DNA of 64,000 nucleotides from JBGPEQ01 sp035518775 (GCA_035518775.1 DATIXH010000066.1:1-64000); one strand, 5' to 3'; counted from the first letter of the stretch, positions 47,715 to 57,435 are shown. A program made the numbers and translations. The notes: a model not told the origin generated them from the sequence alone.

Positions 47715-49800
47715 AAGACTGTCCGATGAGATCCAGCCACTCCTGCTCGGTGAGCATGGTGACGCCGAGCTCCTTGGCCTTGGCCGCCTTCGAGCCGGCG
47801 TCGGCGCCGGCGATGACGTAGTCGGTCTTCTTCGAGACGGAACTGGCGACCTTGGCGCCGAGGGACTCGGCGCGCGCCTTGGCCTCGTTGCGGGTCATGG
47901 CGACGAGCTCGCCGGTGAAGACCACGGTCTTGCCGGCGATGGGGGAGCCGCTGGCCTTGGGCTGCACGAAGTCCTGCACTTTGAGCTCGCGCTCGAGGTC
48001 GTCCAGCACCTTCAGGTTATGGGCCTCGCCGAAGAAGGCGATGATGTCCGTCGCGACTGAGGGGCCGATGCCCTCGATGTTGTCGAGCTCGTGATAGGCC
48101 GGGCTCTCGGGATCCTGGGCGGCGATCATGGCCGCGCGCCAGGCGGCGAGCGAGCCGTAGTTGCGTGCGAGGAGGCGCGCGGTGGCCTCGCCGACCTGCG
48201 GTATGCCGAGAGCGTAGATGAAGCGCTCGAACGCGATACTGCGGCGCGCCTCGATGGCGTTCATCAGCTTCGCCGCCGACTGCTGGCCCCAGCCCTCGCG
48301 CTCCTCCAGCGCCGCCCTGCGCTTGCTCAGACGGAAGATATCGGCCGGAGTCTTCAGCCAGTCTTCCTGCCAGAACTCCTCGATGGTCTTGTTGCCGAGG
48401 CCGTCGATGTCGAAGGCGTTGCGGCTGACGAAATGCTTCAGGCGCTCGACCGCCTGCGCCGCGCAGATGAGGCCGCCGGTGCAGCGGCGCACGGCCATGC
48501 CCTCCTCGCGCACGGCGTGGCTGTTGCAGACCGGGCAGCGGTCCGGGAACTTGTAGGGCTTGCTGCCGCGTGGGCGCTTCTCCGGCACCACTGCGACCAC
48601 CTGCGGGATGACGTCGCCGGCGCGCTGGATGATGACATGGTCGCCCTCGCGGATGTCCTTGCGGGCGATCTCGTCCTCGTTGTGCAGGGTGGCGCGGCTC
48701 ACGACCACGCCGCCGACCGTGATCGGCTCCAGCTCGGCGACCGGCGTGAGCGCGCCGGTGCGGCCGACCTGGATGCGAATGGCGCGCAGGATGGTCTGCG
48801 CCTGCTCGGCCGGGAACTTGTGGGCGAGGGCCCAGCGCGGGGCGCGGCTCACCATGCCCAGGCGGTTCTGCCAGTCGAAGCGGTTCACCTTGTAGACGAC
48901 GCCGTCGATGTCGTAGGGCAGTTCGGCGCGCTGGGCCGCGATCTCCGCGTGGAAGGCGAGCGCCTCGTCGATGTCCTTGCAGCGCTTGGCCAGCGGGTTC
49001 ACGGCGAAGCCCCAGGCCTTCAGATGCTGCAGGAAATCCCAGTGCGTCTCGGCCACCGGCTCGCTCACCTCGCCCCAGGCATAGGCGAAGAAGCGCAGGG
49101 GCCGCGAGGCCGTGACCTTCGGGTCGATCTGGCGGACGGTGCCGGCGGCGAAGTTGCGCGGGTTGGCGAACACGGGCTCGCCGGCCTTAGCGCGCTCGGC
49201 ATTGAGCTTCTGGAAATCGGCGTGGCGCATGTAGACCTCGCCGCGCACCTCCAGGACCTTCGGGACGCGCTTGCCCTGCAGCCGCCTAGGCAGGTCGGTG
49301 ATGGTGCGGAGATTGGCGGTGACGTCCTCGCCGACCGTGCCGTCGCCGCGCGTCGCGCCCTGCACGAAGGCGCCGTTCTCGTAGCGCAGCGAGGCTGAAA
49401 GGCCGTCGATCTTGGGCTCGGCCACGAGTTCGACGGCGGTATCCTCCTTGAGCCCGAGGAAGCGGCGGATGCGGGCGACGAACTCACGCGCGTCCTCCTC
49501 GCTGAAGCCGTTGTCGAGCGACAGCATGGGGCGCGCATGCGTGACCTTGGCGAAGCCGGTGGCCGGCGCGGCGCCGACGCGCAGGCTCGGGCTGTCGGGG
49601 CGGCGCAGCGCGGGAAAGCGCGCCTCGATGGCGTCGTTGCGCTGGCGCAGCAGGTCGTAGTCGGCGTCGGAGATCTCGGGCGCGTCCTTCTGGTGATAGA
49701 GCTCGTCGTGGTACGCGATCTCCTTGGCGAGGCGCGAGAGCTCCTCCTCGGCCTGCTCGGCCGTCAGCTTGTCGACCGGCGTGGGTGTATTCGCTTTCAT
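47713..49800 (-). CDS. ligA: NAD-dependent DNA ligase
   Basis: 695 aa. Adenylation domain with active-site Lys in EPKIDGLSASLRY (about 129); OB-fold. Zinc finger CPVCNSHAVREEG-to-CTGGLICAAQ with four Cys; HhH motifs (IGPSVATDIIAFF) and a C-terminal BRCT domain (GKTVVFTGELVAMTR). Seals nicks in replication and repair. Its ATG overlaps the recN stop by four bases, giving the order bamD-recN-ligA typical of alphaproteobacteria. Confidence 0.97.
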   Translation of the reverse strand: MKANTPTPVDKLTAEQAEEELSRLAKEIAYHDELYHQKDAPEISDADYDLLRQRNDAIEARFPALRRPDSPSLRVGAAPATGFAKVTHARPMLSLDNGFSEEDAREFVARIRRFLGLKEDTAVELVAEPKIDGLSASLRYENGAFVQGATRGDGTVGEDVTANLRTITDLPRRLQGKRVPKVLEVRGEVYMRHADFQKLNAERAKAGEPVFANPRNFAAGTVRQIDPKVTASRPLRFFAYAWGEVSEPVAETHWDFLQHLKAWGFAVNPLAKRCKDIDEALAFHAEIAAQRAELPYDIDGVVYKVNRFDWQNRLGMVSRAPRWALAHKFPAEQAQTILRAIRIQVGRTGALTPVAELEPITVGGVVVSRATLHNEDEIARKDIREGDHVIIQRAGDVIPQVVAVVPEKRPRGSKPYKFPDRCPVCNSHAVREEGMAVRRCTGGLICAAQAVERLKHFVSRNAFDIDGLGNKTIEEFWQEDWLKTPADIFRLSKRRAALEEREGWGQQSAAKLMNAIEARRSIAFERFIYALGIPQVGEATARLLARNYGSLAAWRAAMIAAQDPESPAYHELDNIEGIGPSVATDIIAFFGEAHNLKVLDDLERELKVQDFVQPKASGSPIAGKTVVFTGELVAMTRNEAKARAESLGAKVASSVSKKTDYVIAGADAGSKAAKAKELGVTMLTEQEWLDLIGQS

Positions 49801-51485
49801 CGGCGAGCTTGGCGCGGCGCGGGCGCCGCCGCCATCAGGCGGTCGGCGGCGGCGCGGGCTTCGTCGGTGATGCTGGCGCCGGAGAGCATGCGGGCGATCT
49901 CCTCGCGGCGGCCCTTGGCGTCGAGCACATTGAGGCGGGTGACGGCGCTCTTGCCGGCGGCTCCTTTCTCGACGCGCCAGTGCTGCTCGGTGCGGGCGGC
50001 CACCTGCGGCGAGTGGGTGACGACCAGGACCTGCAGCTTGCGGCCGAGCCGGGCCAGGCGCTCGCCGACCGCCGCGGCGGTGGCGCCGCCGACGCCGCTG
50101 TCGACCTCGTCGAAGACGAGCGTCGGCACCGGATCGGCCTCGGCCAGCACGACCTTGAGGGCGAGCAGGAAGCGCGAGAGCTCGCCGCCGGAGGCGATCT
50201 TGCTGAGCGGTCCCGGCGGCATGCCGGGGTTGGTGGTGATCTCGAAGACGACGCGCTCGCGGCCGTGCTCGCCCCAGTCGTCGTCGGGGAGCAGCTCGAG
50301 GCGGGTGGCGAAGCGGGCCTTGTCGAGCTTGAGCGGGGGGAGCTCGGTGTTGACGGCGGCGTCCAGACGGCGGGCCGCCTTGGCGCGCGCCTTGCTGAGC
50401 GCATCGGCGTCGGTCACGTAGGCTTGGCGCGCCGCGGTCTCCTCCTGCGCCAGGCGGGCGAGGCGGCCGCTCTGGTCGTCGAGGGCGGCGAGCTGGGCGG
50501 CCAGCCTGGCGCCGTGCTCGGCGAGGGCGTCGACGGGCACGCCGTGCTTGCGGGCGAGGTCGCGCAAGGCGAACAGGCGCTCCTCGATCTGGGCCAGGCG
50601 ATGGGGCGCCAGCTCGGGATCGTTGACCAGGCGGCGCAGGCGGTCGGCGGCGTCGGCCAGCTCGGCGGCGGCGCGGTCGAGGGCGGCGGTGATCGGCGCG
50701 GTCAGGTCGCCGGCCTTGTCGGCGATGCGATCGAGCCGGCGCTGGGCCGCCATGATGCGGCCGTCGGCCCCGCGCTCGCCGGTCAGCTCGTCGAAGGCGG
50801 CGTGGGCGGCCTCCAGCAGCTTCTCGCGATTGGAGAGCAGGCGGCGGGTCTCGGCCAGCTCGGCCTCCTCGCCGGGCTTCGGGTCCATGTCCTTCAGCTC
50901 GGCGACGGCGTGGCGGAGATACTCCTCGTCGCGGCGCGCCTGCGCCAGGGCCGCCTCGGCCTCGGCGCGCGCGGTAGCGGCTGCGCGCCAGTGCCGCCAG
51001 CCGTCGCGCACTTTGGCGGCCTGGTCGGCGAGAGTGCCGAAGGCGTCGAGCATGGCGCGGTGGTTGGCGCTGTCGAGCAGGCGCTGCTGCTCGAACTGGC
51101 CCTCGATCTCCACCAGCGATTCGCCGATGCGGCGCAACAGGGCGACGCCGACCGGCTCGTCGTTGACGAAGGCGCGGCTGCGGCCGTCGGCGCCGAGCTG
51201 GCGTCGCAGGATGATGTTGCCGTCGTTGGGCAGGCCCTGCTCCTCGAGCAGGGAGCGCACGGCATGTTCCGCGTCGACGGCGAACTCGGCGCTGACGCCG
51301 GCCTGCTTGGCGCCGGGGCGGAGCAGCTGCGCGTCGGCGCGACCGCCGAGGGCGAGGCCGAGGGCATCCAGCAGGATCGACTTGCCGGCGCCGGTCTCGC
51401 CGGTCAGCACGGTGAGGCCGGGATCGATCTCGAGATCCAGGCGGTCGATGAGGACGACGTCGCGGATCGAGAGGTTCAGCAGCAT
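49797..51485 (-). CDS. recN: DNA repair protein RecN
   Basis: 562 aa SMC-like ATPase for recombinational break repair. Starts MLLNLSIRDVVLIDRLDLEI. Walker A in TVLTGETGAGKSILL, long antiparallel coiled coil (about 155-365) with the turn near 260, signature ASGGELSRFLLALK and Walker B VFDEVDSGVGG. C-terminal VTHSPQVAAR. Overlaps ligA by four bases. Preceded by bamD. Confidence 0.95.
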   Translation of the reverse strand: MLLNLSIRDVVLIDRLDLEIDPGLTVLTGETGAGKSILLDALGLALGGRADAQLLRPGAKQAGVSAEFAVDAEHAVRSLLEEQGLPNDGNIILRRQLGADGRSRAFVNDEPVGVALLRRIGESLVEIEGQFEQQRLLDSANHRAMLDAFGTLADQAAKVRDGWRHWRAAATARAEAEAALAQARRDEEYLRHAVAELKDMDPKPGEEAELAETRRLLSNREKLLEAAHAAFDELTGERGADGRIMAAQRRLDRIADKAGDLTAPITAALDRAAAELADAADRLRRLVNDPELAPHRLAQIEERLFALRDLARKHGVPVDALAEHGARLAAQLAALDDQSGRLARLAQEETAARQAYVTDADALSKARAKAARRLDAAVNTELPPLKLDKARFATRLELLPDDDWGEHGRERVVFEITTNPGMPPGPLSKIASGGELSRFLLALKVVLAEADPVPTLVFDEVDSGVGGATAAAVGERLARLGRKLQVLVVTHSPQVAARTEQHWRVEKGAAGKSAVTRLNVLDAKGRREEIARMLSGASITDEARAAADRLMAAAPAPRQARR

Positions 51486-51504
51486 CGCCGCGCGACGCCC
51501 GGCA

Positions 51505-52329
51505 TCAGAACACGGCGCTGAGCCAGGAGCCTTCCTTCTTCATCGGCTGCAGGTTCTCGTTGGTCAGGAGGCTGTAGCTGTCCTGGTACCAGTCGCTGCC
51601 GGGATAGTTGTAGCCGAGCACGGCGGCGGCGTTCTGTGCCTCGTCCTTGATGCCGAGCGCCAGGTAGCACTCGGTCAGGCGCTCCAGCGCCTCCGGCACG
51701 TGGGTCGTGGTCTGGTAGTTCTCGATGACGCGGCGGAAGCGGTTGATGGCCGCCAGATACTGCTTGCGCTCCAGGTAGAAGCGGCCGACCTCCATCTCCT
51801 TGCCGGCCAAGTGGTCGCGGGCGAGGTCGAGCTTGAGGGCGGCGTCGCGCGCATAGTCGGTGTTGGGGAAGCGGGTGACGACGTCGTTGAGCGCGTCGTA
51901 GGCCTGCTGGGTGTTCTTCTGGTCGCGGCCGACGTCGACGATCTGCTCGTAGTAGCAGATGGCCTTGAGATAGTAGGCGTAGGCCGCGCTCTTGTTGCCG
52001 GGGTGCAGGTCGATGAAGCGGCCGAGCGAGATCAGGGCGTCGTCGTACTTGTCCTGCAGGTAGTTGGCGTAGGCCGACATCAGCTGCGCCCGCGTCGCCC
52101 ATTCGGAGTAGGGGTGCTGCCGGTCGACCTCGTCGAAGGCCTTGGCGGCCTTGTTGTATTCGCCTTCCGCCATGAAGCTCTGGCCGGTGGCGTAGAGTTC
52201 CTCCGGCGGCCGCTCGACATATTCGTCCTCCTTGCTGCTGAACAGGCCGCAGCCCGCCAGCAGGAGGAGGGCGGCCGAGGCCGCGGCAATGCGGAGGAGG
52301 CGGCCGGCGCCTGGGCTCATGATGGTCAT
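51505..52329 (-). CDS. bamD: Outer-membrane assembly lipoprotein BamD
   Basis: 274 aa. Lipobox LLAGC (Cys27). The rest is a set of TPR-like helical repeats: ELYATGQSFMAEGEYNKAAKAF, EVDRQHPYSEWATRAQLMSAYANYLQDKY, and YPGSDWYQDSYSLL. Partner of BamA for inserting beta-barrel proteins. Upstream gene of the recN-ligA run. In alphaproteobacteria lpxC normally precedes it, but here about 10 kb of other genes does. Confidence 0.95.
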   Translation of the reverse strand: MTIMSPGAGRLLRIAAASAALLLLAGCGLFSSKEDEYVERPPEELYATGQSFMAEGEYNKAAKAFDEVDRQHPYSEWATRAQLMSAYANYLQDKYDDALISLGRFIDLHPGNKSAAYAYYLKAICYYEQIVDVGRDQKNTQQAYDALNDVVTRFPNTDYARDAALKLDLARDHLAGKEMEVGRFYLERKQYLAAINRFRRVIENYQTTTHVPEALERLTECYLALGIKDEAQNAAAVLGYNYPGSDWYQDSYSLLTNENLQPMKKEGSWLSAVF

Positions 52330-52709
52330 CTCGTGCGTGTCCCCATGCTTCGTCTTGGCGGGCAGCGACGCCGTGCGGCCGTGGTTCCGGGCCGATCCTC
52401 CCGCGCGTGCGGACTATAGGCGCGCCGCCCGGCCGCCTCAAGCGCGCCTGGACCGGCGCCGGGCGGGCCGCGGGTGCGGGTCGCGACATCATAGGGCAGA
52501 GTCGCTGACCCGATTTCCGAAACTCGCGGAACAAAGCTGTCGTAAATTGCGTAACATCCGAAACAGCGCATGCCTTCCGGATGTTCTCCAAGCGGGGCAC
52601 AGTCGCATAATAGGCAATCGAGGGGCTGATCATCGGCTGTTGTTTGCACGGTGCAGTCGGCAACGAAAGCGCGTTGACATGTCGATGTAATATACCGTAT
52701 GTTCTTGGA
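52330..52709. other. Non-coding gap upstream of bamD
   Basis: About 380 bases without a convincing gene. A loose dyad AACATCCG (52553-52560) / CGGATGTT (52578-52585) with a 17-base spacer occurs, plus a short palindrome TGCAC-G-GTGCA (52645-52655). TTGACA at 52674 lies close upstream of the next gene but has only a weak -10 (GTATGT at 52697). Confidence 0.45.
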
Positions 52710-53087
52710 ATGTTCAAGAGCTATGTGCGGCAAACCGAGCAGTCGAGGACGCGCATGGACGTAGGGCGAGAAGAGGGTACAGCCGACGCGCCGGCGACCG
52801 CCGCGCATTGTGGAGCCCGCCTGCGTCGCGGGGGCTGCTGTCCGTTGCCGCCGAGCCCGGGCAAGCGCCGCTGCTTCCAGCACGGCGGCGCGCGCGGCAT
52901 CGGGGCGCCCAAGGGCAACGACAACGCGCGCAAGCACGGCCTGTTCAGCCAAGTGGAGATGGCGGAGCGCCGCCGCATCAACGCCGTCATCCGCGAGTGC
53001 AACACGCTGTTGCTGAGGGTGGACGCAGAGATGAGGGCGGCGCCGGACTGGGAGCTATATCGGGCTACGCGGCGACTGCGGCCGTGA
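52710..53087 (+). CDS. Small Cys/His protein with HGG-GAPKGN motif
   Basis: 125 aa with start MFKSYVRQTEQ (alternatives 52644 and 52755). Centre: CGARLRRGGCCPLPP, then KRRCFQHGG, GIGAPKGNDNARKHGLFS. Small proteins with the pattern Cys-x-Cys...HGG...GAPKGN-NA-KHG are common, and often predicted to bind zinc, in alphaproteobacterial and phage-like settings. The C-terminal half is helical (AERRRINAVIRECNTLLLRVDAEM). Function unknown. A type A repeat (copy 2) follows. Confidence 0.7.
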   Translation: MFKSYVRQTEQSRTRMDVGREEGTADAPATAAHCGARLRRGGCCPLPPSPGKRRCFQHGGARGIGAPKGNDNARKHGLFSQVEMAERRRINAVIRECNTLLLRVDAEMRAAPDWELYRATRRLRP

Positions 53088-53163
53088 TGGTGGAACGGAC
53101 GAGTCTGATCAAGAAAGGTGATTCACGCTGCGGCATGCGGAGCCGTGGAGAGTGGAGATTCTT

Positions 53164-53262
53164 GTAGGGGCGACCGGAAGGTCGCCCACCTCTCTGGCAC
53201 ATCGCGAGTCCCCACATCAATCCGGCTCGCTGCGCGGCGGGCGACCTGCCGGTCGCCCCTAC
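53164..53262. repeat. Inverted-repeat element, type A copy 2
   Basis: Arms 53164-53187 and 53239-53262 are 24-bp inverted repeats with one mismatch (CCGGAAGG in the left arm). The interior, read on the other strand, resembles that of copy 1. Lies between the convergent HGG-protein and ilvD genes. Confidence 0.85.
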
Positions 53263-53295
53263 GTGCATCTCCGCGACTCCTCGTCCTTGCGTGTT

Positions 53296-55131
53296 TCAGT
53301 CCGGCACCACGCGCACCGCGCCTTTGGCGGCGCTGGTGACGAAGGCGGCGTAGGCCTTGAGGGCGGTGGTCACGTGGCGCTTGCGCGGTTCGGACGGCTT
53401 CCAGCCGGACGCGTCCTGGGCGGCGCGGCGGCGCGCGAGCTCGGTGTCGGCGACTGCCAGATGGACGCGGCGATCCGGGATGTCGATCTCGATGATGTCG
53501 CCTTCGCGCACGAGGCCGATCGTGCCGCCGTCGGCGGCCTCCGGCGAGACGTGGCCGAGCGACAGGCCGGAGGTGCCGCCGGAGAAGCGGCCGTCGGTGA
53601 TCAGCGCGCAGGCCTTGCCGAGGCCTTTCGATTTCAGATAGCTCGTCGGGTACAGCATCTCCTGCATGCCGGGGCCGCCGCGCGGGCCTTCGTAGCGGAT
53701 GACCACGACGTCGCCGGCTTTCACTTTGTTGGAGAGGATCGCCTGCACGGCGGCGTCCTGGCTTTCGAACACGCGCGCCGGGCCGGAGAACTTCAGGATG
53801 CTCTCGTCGACACCGGCGGTCTTCAGGATGCAGCCGTCGACGGCGAGATTCCCCTTGAGCACGGCTAGGCCGCCGTCGCGGGCGAAGGGATGCGCGGCGT
53901 CGCGGATGACGCCGGCTTCGCGGTCGAGGTCGAGCTCGGGCCAGCGGCGGTCCTGGCTGAAGGCGACCTGGGTCGGCACACCGCCGGGCGCGGCGCGGTA
54001 GAAGTCGCGCACCTTGTCGCTCTTGCTGCGCTTCACGTCCCAGCGGTCGATCGCCTCGCCGAGCGTCGCCGCGTGCACGGTCGAGACAGAGCGCTCGATG
54101 AGTCCGGCGCGATCGAGCTCGCCGAGGATGCCCATGATGCCGCCGGCGCGGTGCACGTCCTCGATATGGACGTCCGACTTCGCCGGCGCGACCTTGCACA
54201 GCACGGGCGCGCGGCGCGACAGGCGGTCGATATCCGCCATGGTGAAATCGAGCTCGGCCTCGTGGGCGGCGGCCAGCAGGTGCAGCACCGTGTTGGTGGA
54301 GCCGCCCATGGCGATGTCGAGGGTCATAGCGTTCTCGAAGGCGGGAAAGCTCGCGACCCGCCGCGGCAGCACGCTCTCGTCCTCCTGCTCGTAGTAGCGG
54401 CGGGCGAGGTCGACGACCAGGTGGCCGGCCTCGAGGAACAGGCCCTTGCGGTCGGCGTGGGTCGCGAGCACCGTGCCATTGCCCGGCAGCGCCAGGCCGA
54501 GCGCCTCGGTCAGGCAGTTCATCGAGTTGGCGGTGAACATGCCGGAGCAGGAGCCGCAGGTGGGGCAGGCCGAGCGCTCCATCACCGTGACGTCGGCGTC
54601 GCTCACGCGCTCGTCGGCGGCCGCGACCATGGCGTCGACGAGGTCGACGGCCTTGGCCTTCCCGGCCAGCACGACCTTGCCGGCCTCCATCGGCCCGCCG
54701 GAGACGAACACGGCGGGGATGTTCAGCCGGAGCGCGGCCATCAGCATGCCCGGCGTGATCTTGTCGCAATTGGAGATGCAGACCATGGCGTCGGCGCAGT
54801 GCGCGTTGACCATGTACTCGACGGAATCGGCGATCAGCTCGCGCGAGGGCAGCGAATAGAGCATGCCGTCGTGGCCCATGGCGATGCCGTCGTCGACGGC
54901 GATGGTGTTGAACTCCTTGGCCACGCCGCCGGCCGCCTCGACCTCGCGCGCGACAAGCTGGCCGAGATCCTTCAGATGGACATGGCCGGGCACGAACTGC
55001 ACGAAGGAGTTGACGACGGCGATGATGGGCTTGCCGAAGTCGCCGTCCTTCATGCCGGTGGCGCGCCAGAGGCCGCGGGCGCCGGCCATGTTGCGGCCGT
55101 GCGTGGAGGTGCGGGAGCGGTATGCGGGCAT
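53296..55131 (-). CDS. ilvD: Dihydroxy-acid dehydratase
   Basis: 611 aa from MPAYRSRTSTHGRNMAGARG. Fe-S dehydratase of branched-chain amino acid synthesis, turning dihydroxyacids into 2-oxoacids. Cluster cysteines: VCISNCDKITPGML and CPTCGSCSGMFTANSMNCL; further DIAMGGSTNTVLHLLA and GRFSGGTSGLSLGHVSPEA. Overall length and order are typical for IlvD. Stands alone, not with other ilv genes. Confidence 0.96.
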   Translation of the reverse strand: MPAYRSRTSTHGRNMAGARGLWRATGMKDGDFGKPIIAVVNSFVQFVPGHVHLKDLGQLVAREVEAAGGVAKEFNTIAVDDGIAMGHDGMLYSLPSRELIADSVEYMVNAHCADAMVCISNCDKITPGMLMAALRLNIPAVFVSGGPMEAGKVVLAGKAKAVDLVDAMVAAADERVSDADVTVMERSACPTCGSCSGMFTANSMNCLTEALGLALPGNGTVLATHADRKGLFLEAGHLVVDLARRYYEQEDESVLPRRVASFPAFENAMTLDIAMGGSTNTVLHLLAAAHEAELDFTMADIDRLSRRAPVLCKVAPAKSDVHIEDVHRAGGIMGILGELDRAGLIERSVSTVHAATLGEAIDRWDVKRSKSDKVRDFYRAAPGGVPTQVAFSQDRRWPELDLDREAGVIRDAAHPFARDGGLAVLKGNLAVDGCILKTAGVDESILKFSGPARVFESQDAAVQAILSNKVKAGDVVVIRYEGPRGGPGMQEMLYPTSYLKSKGLGKACALITDGRFSGGTSGLSLGHVSPEAADGGTIGLVREGDIIEIDIPDRRVHLAVADTELARRRAAQDASGWKPSEPRKRHVTTALKAYAAFVTSAAKGAVRVVPD

Positions 55132-55321
55132 CTGAAGTCTCCAGAAGCGGGATGGTGTCGCAAACGACCGTGCCCTTGTGGCGACAAGCACACCGGCACG
55201 GCCGGCCGATGATAGCGCGCGGTGGCCGGAGCCGAACAGGGGCGGCGGCTATGCGTTTGCGGAGGATTAGGGTTGCCTTTTTTCCTGTTAGAATGCGGCC
55301 CGAACGCGGACGGAAGGATTC

Positions 55322-56053
55322 ATGCAACAACTGGTGAATGATCCCTGGCAGCTGGTTCAAGAACATCGCTACGCAGATGCCTTGGCAGCGTATGACGCCG
55401 CACTGGCGGCGGGAGATCAGCAACGCGCCCCGTGGATCGCGAACCGCGGCATCGTCCTGCTCTGCCTTGGCCGATGGCAGGAGGCCTTCGACGCATTCGC
55501 TCACGCCAACGAGATCAAGAATCGAAAGACGCCAAGCGCGCAACCCTATCTGACAAAGATGGCGACGGCCCAGTGGCTGATGGGCGGAAGAGGGGAGGCG
55601 ATCGGAACGCTTCGGCGTGCCGTGGACGGCGTTGCGTCGGGCCAGATCGGCTACGCAGACTCGGCTGGCGGCGTATCCCAGGGCCTGCTGCTCTGGTACG
55701 CGGGTGCAACTGTGCCGGATGAGGCGGCCCGTGATCATGCTCTGGCGTATCTGTCGCGGCTGTCGGACGGGAGGCGAATCCAGTTCTGGCCTGGTCCTCT
55801 CGCACTCTATGTCCTCGGACGAATGCCTTTTGAGGAGACATTGAGACTGATGGCGAGTAGCTCGGCCGACCTCGCGAAGGCGGAGGTATCGAAGCGTCGG
55901 CGGCTATGCCAAGCTCTCTTCTACGCCGCTGTCGCGAAGCGCCATGAGGGCGAGGAGTCCGCCTGCATGAACGGTATGCGTCAATGCTACGCGCTGGAGA
56001 ACCCCTTGCTGGAGGAAGAGTGGTATCTGGCGCGAGCGGAAGTGGGGGCATAG
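55322..56053 (+). CDS. TPR-like protein of unknown function
   Basis: 243 aa. N-terminal TPR-type helices: DPWQLVQEHRYADALAAYDAAL, then APWIANRGIVLLCLGRWQEAFDAFAHANEI. A middle part (YLTKMATAQWLMGGRGEAIGTLRRAVDGVASGQIGY) and a C-terminal SKRRRLCQALFYAAVAKRHEGEE follow. Looks like a partner-binding scaffold, perhaps an immunity-like or polymorphic-toxin neighbour, but nothing confirms this. AT-richer than its neighbours and flanked by non-coding gaps, so it may be acquired. Confidence 0.7.
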   Translation: MQQLVNDPWQLVQEHRYADALAAYDAALAAGDQQRAPWIANRGIVLLCLGRWQEAFDAFAHANEIKNRKTPSAQPYLTKMATAQWLMGGRGEAIGTLRRAVDGVASGQIGYADSAGGVSQGLLLWYAGATVPDEAARDHALAYLSRLSDGRRIQFWPGPLALYVLGRMPFEETLRLMASSSADLAKAEVSKRRRLCQALFYAAVAKRHEGEESACMNGMRQCYALENPLLEEEWYLARAEVGA

Positions 56054-56211
56054 ACGGCTTAAGAGTCGAGAACTGCGACCTCCATGATTGGCTGCCATGC
56101 GCTTTCATCGGGGTGACAGCGGGGGAGCGATCTGCGAGGCTGCATTTTCGTGACGAATCGCGGATTCGGTGCGACGGGCCCGATGCGGCGGCTTGAATCG
56201 GGAGAGTTCGG

Positions 56212-57435
56212 GTGAGCGAGACGACGGCGACGGGGCAGCGGATTTCGGCTGGCGGCACGGTGCTGGCCGTGATCGGCGCGCTCAGCTTCTGCCACATGCT
56301 GAACGACATGATGCAGTCGCTGCTGCCGGCGATCTATCCGATGCTGAAGACCTCGTTGAACCTCGATTTCGGGCAGATCGGGCTGGTGACGCTGGCGTTC
56401 CAGCTGACGGCCTCGCTGCTGCAGCCCGCTGTCGGCGCCTATACGGATGCGCGGCCGCAGCCCTTCTCCCTGGCGGTCGGCATGAGCTTCACCCTCGCCG
56501 GGCTGCTGCTGCTGGCGAGCGCTTCCAGTTTCCCGGTGCTGCTGGTGGCGGCGTCGCTGGTCGGCATGGGCTCGTCGGTGTTCCATCCGGAGGCCTCGCG
56601 CGTGGCCCGCTTCGCCTCGGGCGGGCGGCACGGGCTGGCGCAGTCGCTGTTCCAGGTCGGCGGCAATCTCGGCTCGGCCACGGGGCCGCTGCTGGCGGCC
56701 TTCATCGTGCTGCAGCGCGGCCAGGGGAGCGTGGCCTGGTTCTCGCTCGCGGCGCTGCTCGGCATCATCGTGCTGTTCAATGTCGGGCGCTGGTATCAGC
56801 GCAGCGGGGCGGCGCGGCCGCGCTCGCGCGCCGTGCCGATCGGGCATCATCCGGAGCTGTCGCGGCGGCGCGTGGCCGGCGCGTTCACGATCCTGATGCT
56901 GCTGATCTTCTCGAAGTACTTCTACGTGGCGAGCCTCACCAACTACTACACCTTCTACCTGATCGACCGCTTCGGGGTCTCCGTGCAGAGCGCGCAGATC
57001 CATCTCTTCGTATTCCTCGGCGCCTATGCCTTCGGCACGGTCGCGGGCGGTCCGATCGGCGACCGCATCGGCCGCAAATACGTGATCTGGGTCTCGATCC
57101 TCGGCGTGCTGCCGTTCACGCTGCTGCTGCCGCACGCCAACCTGTTCTGGACGGAGGTGCTGAGCATCGTGATCGCGCTCGTTCTGTCCTCGGCGTTCGC
57201 GGCGATCCTGGTCTACGCGCAGGAGCTGCTGCCGGGACGGGTGGGCATGGTGGCCGGCATGTTCTTCGGCTTCGCCTTCGGCATGGGCGGCATCGGCGCG
57301 GCGCTGCTGGGCGAGCTCGCGGACCGCACGAGCATCACCTTCGTCTATCAGGTGTGCGCGTTCCTGCCGGCGCTCGGGCTGCTCACGGTGTTCCTGCCGG
57401 ACCTCGAGGGCGGGCGGGTGCGGAAGAAAGGGTAG
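56212..57435 (+). CDS. MFS transporter, fosmidomycin-resistance (Fsr) family
   Basis: 407 aa, GTG start with GGAGAG upstream. Twelve membrane helices. Early motif LSFCHMLNDMMQSLLPAIYPML is the Fsr-type signature; FGQIGLVTLAFQLTASLLQPAVGAYTD and GGPIGDRIGRKYVI follow. Exports compounds like fosmidomycin or other drugs. The stop codon TAG (57433-57435) is the second to fourth base of the type A repeat copy 3, so insertion at or next to the stop shaped the gene's end. Confidence 0.88.
   Translation: MSETTATGQRISAGGTVLAVIGALSFCHMLNDMMQSLLPAIYPMLKTSLNLDFGQIGLVTLAFQLTASLLQPAVGAYTDARPQPFSLAVGMSFTLAGLLLLASASSFPVLLVAASLVGMGSSVFHPEASRVARFASGGRHGLAQSLFQVGGNLGSATGPLLAAFIVLQRGQGSVAWFSLAALLGIIVLFNVGRWYQRSGAARPRSRAVPIGHHPELSRRRVAGAFTILMLLIFSKYFYVASLTNYYTFYLIDRFGVSVQSAQIHLFVFLGAYAFGTVAGGPIGDRIGRKYVIWVSILGVLPFTLLLPHANLFWTEVLSIVIALVLSSAFAAILVYAQELLPGRVGMVAGMFFGFAFGMGGIGAALLGELADRTSITFVYQVCAFLPALGLLTVFLPDLEGGRVRKKG

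Noticed and set aside
52674..52702. Promoter for the HGG-motif gene
   Set aside because: TTGACA is good but the -10 (GTATGT at 17-base spacing) is weak, so it was mentioned only in the gap description.
55132..55321. Possible attenuator or T-box-like leader of ilvD
   Set aside because: The 190-base leader shows no run of branched-chain codons in a leader peptide and no paired terminator/antiterminator stems.
53123..55738. An 871-codon minus-strand frame over ilvD
   Set aside because: It runs in another frame of ilvD and reads as Arg/Pro-rich nonsense without family motifs.
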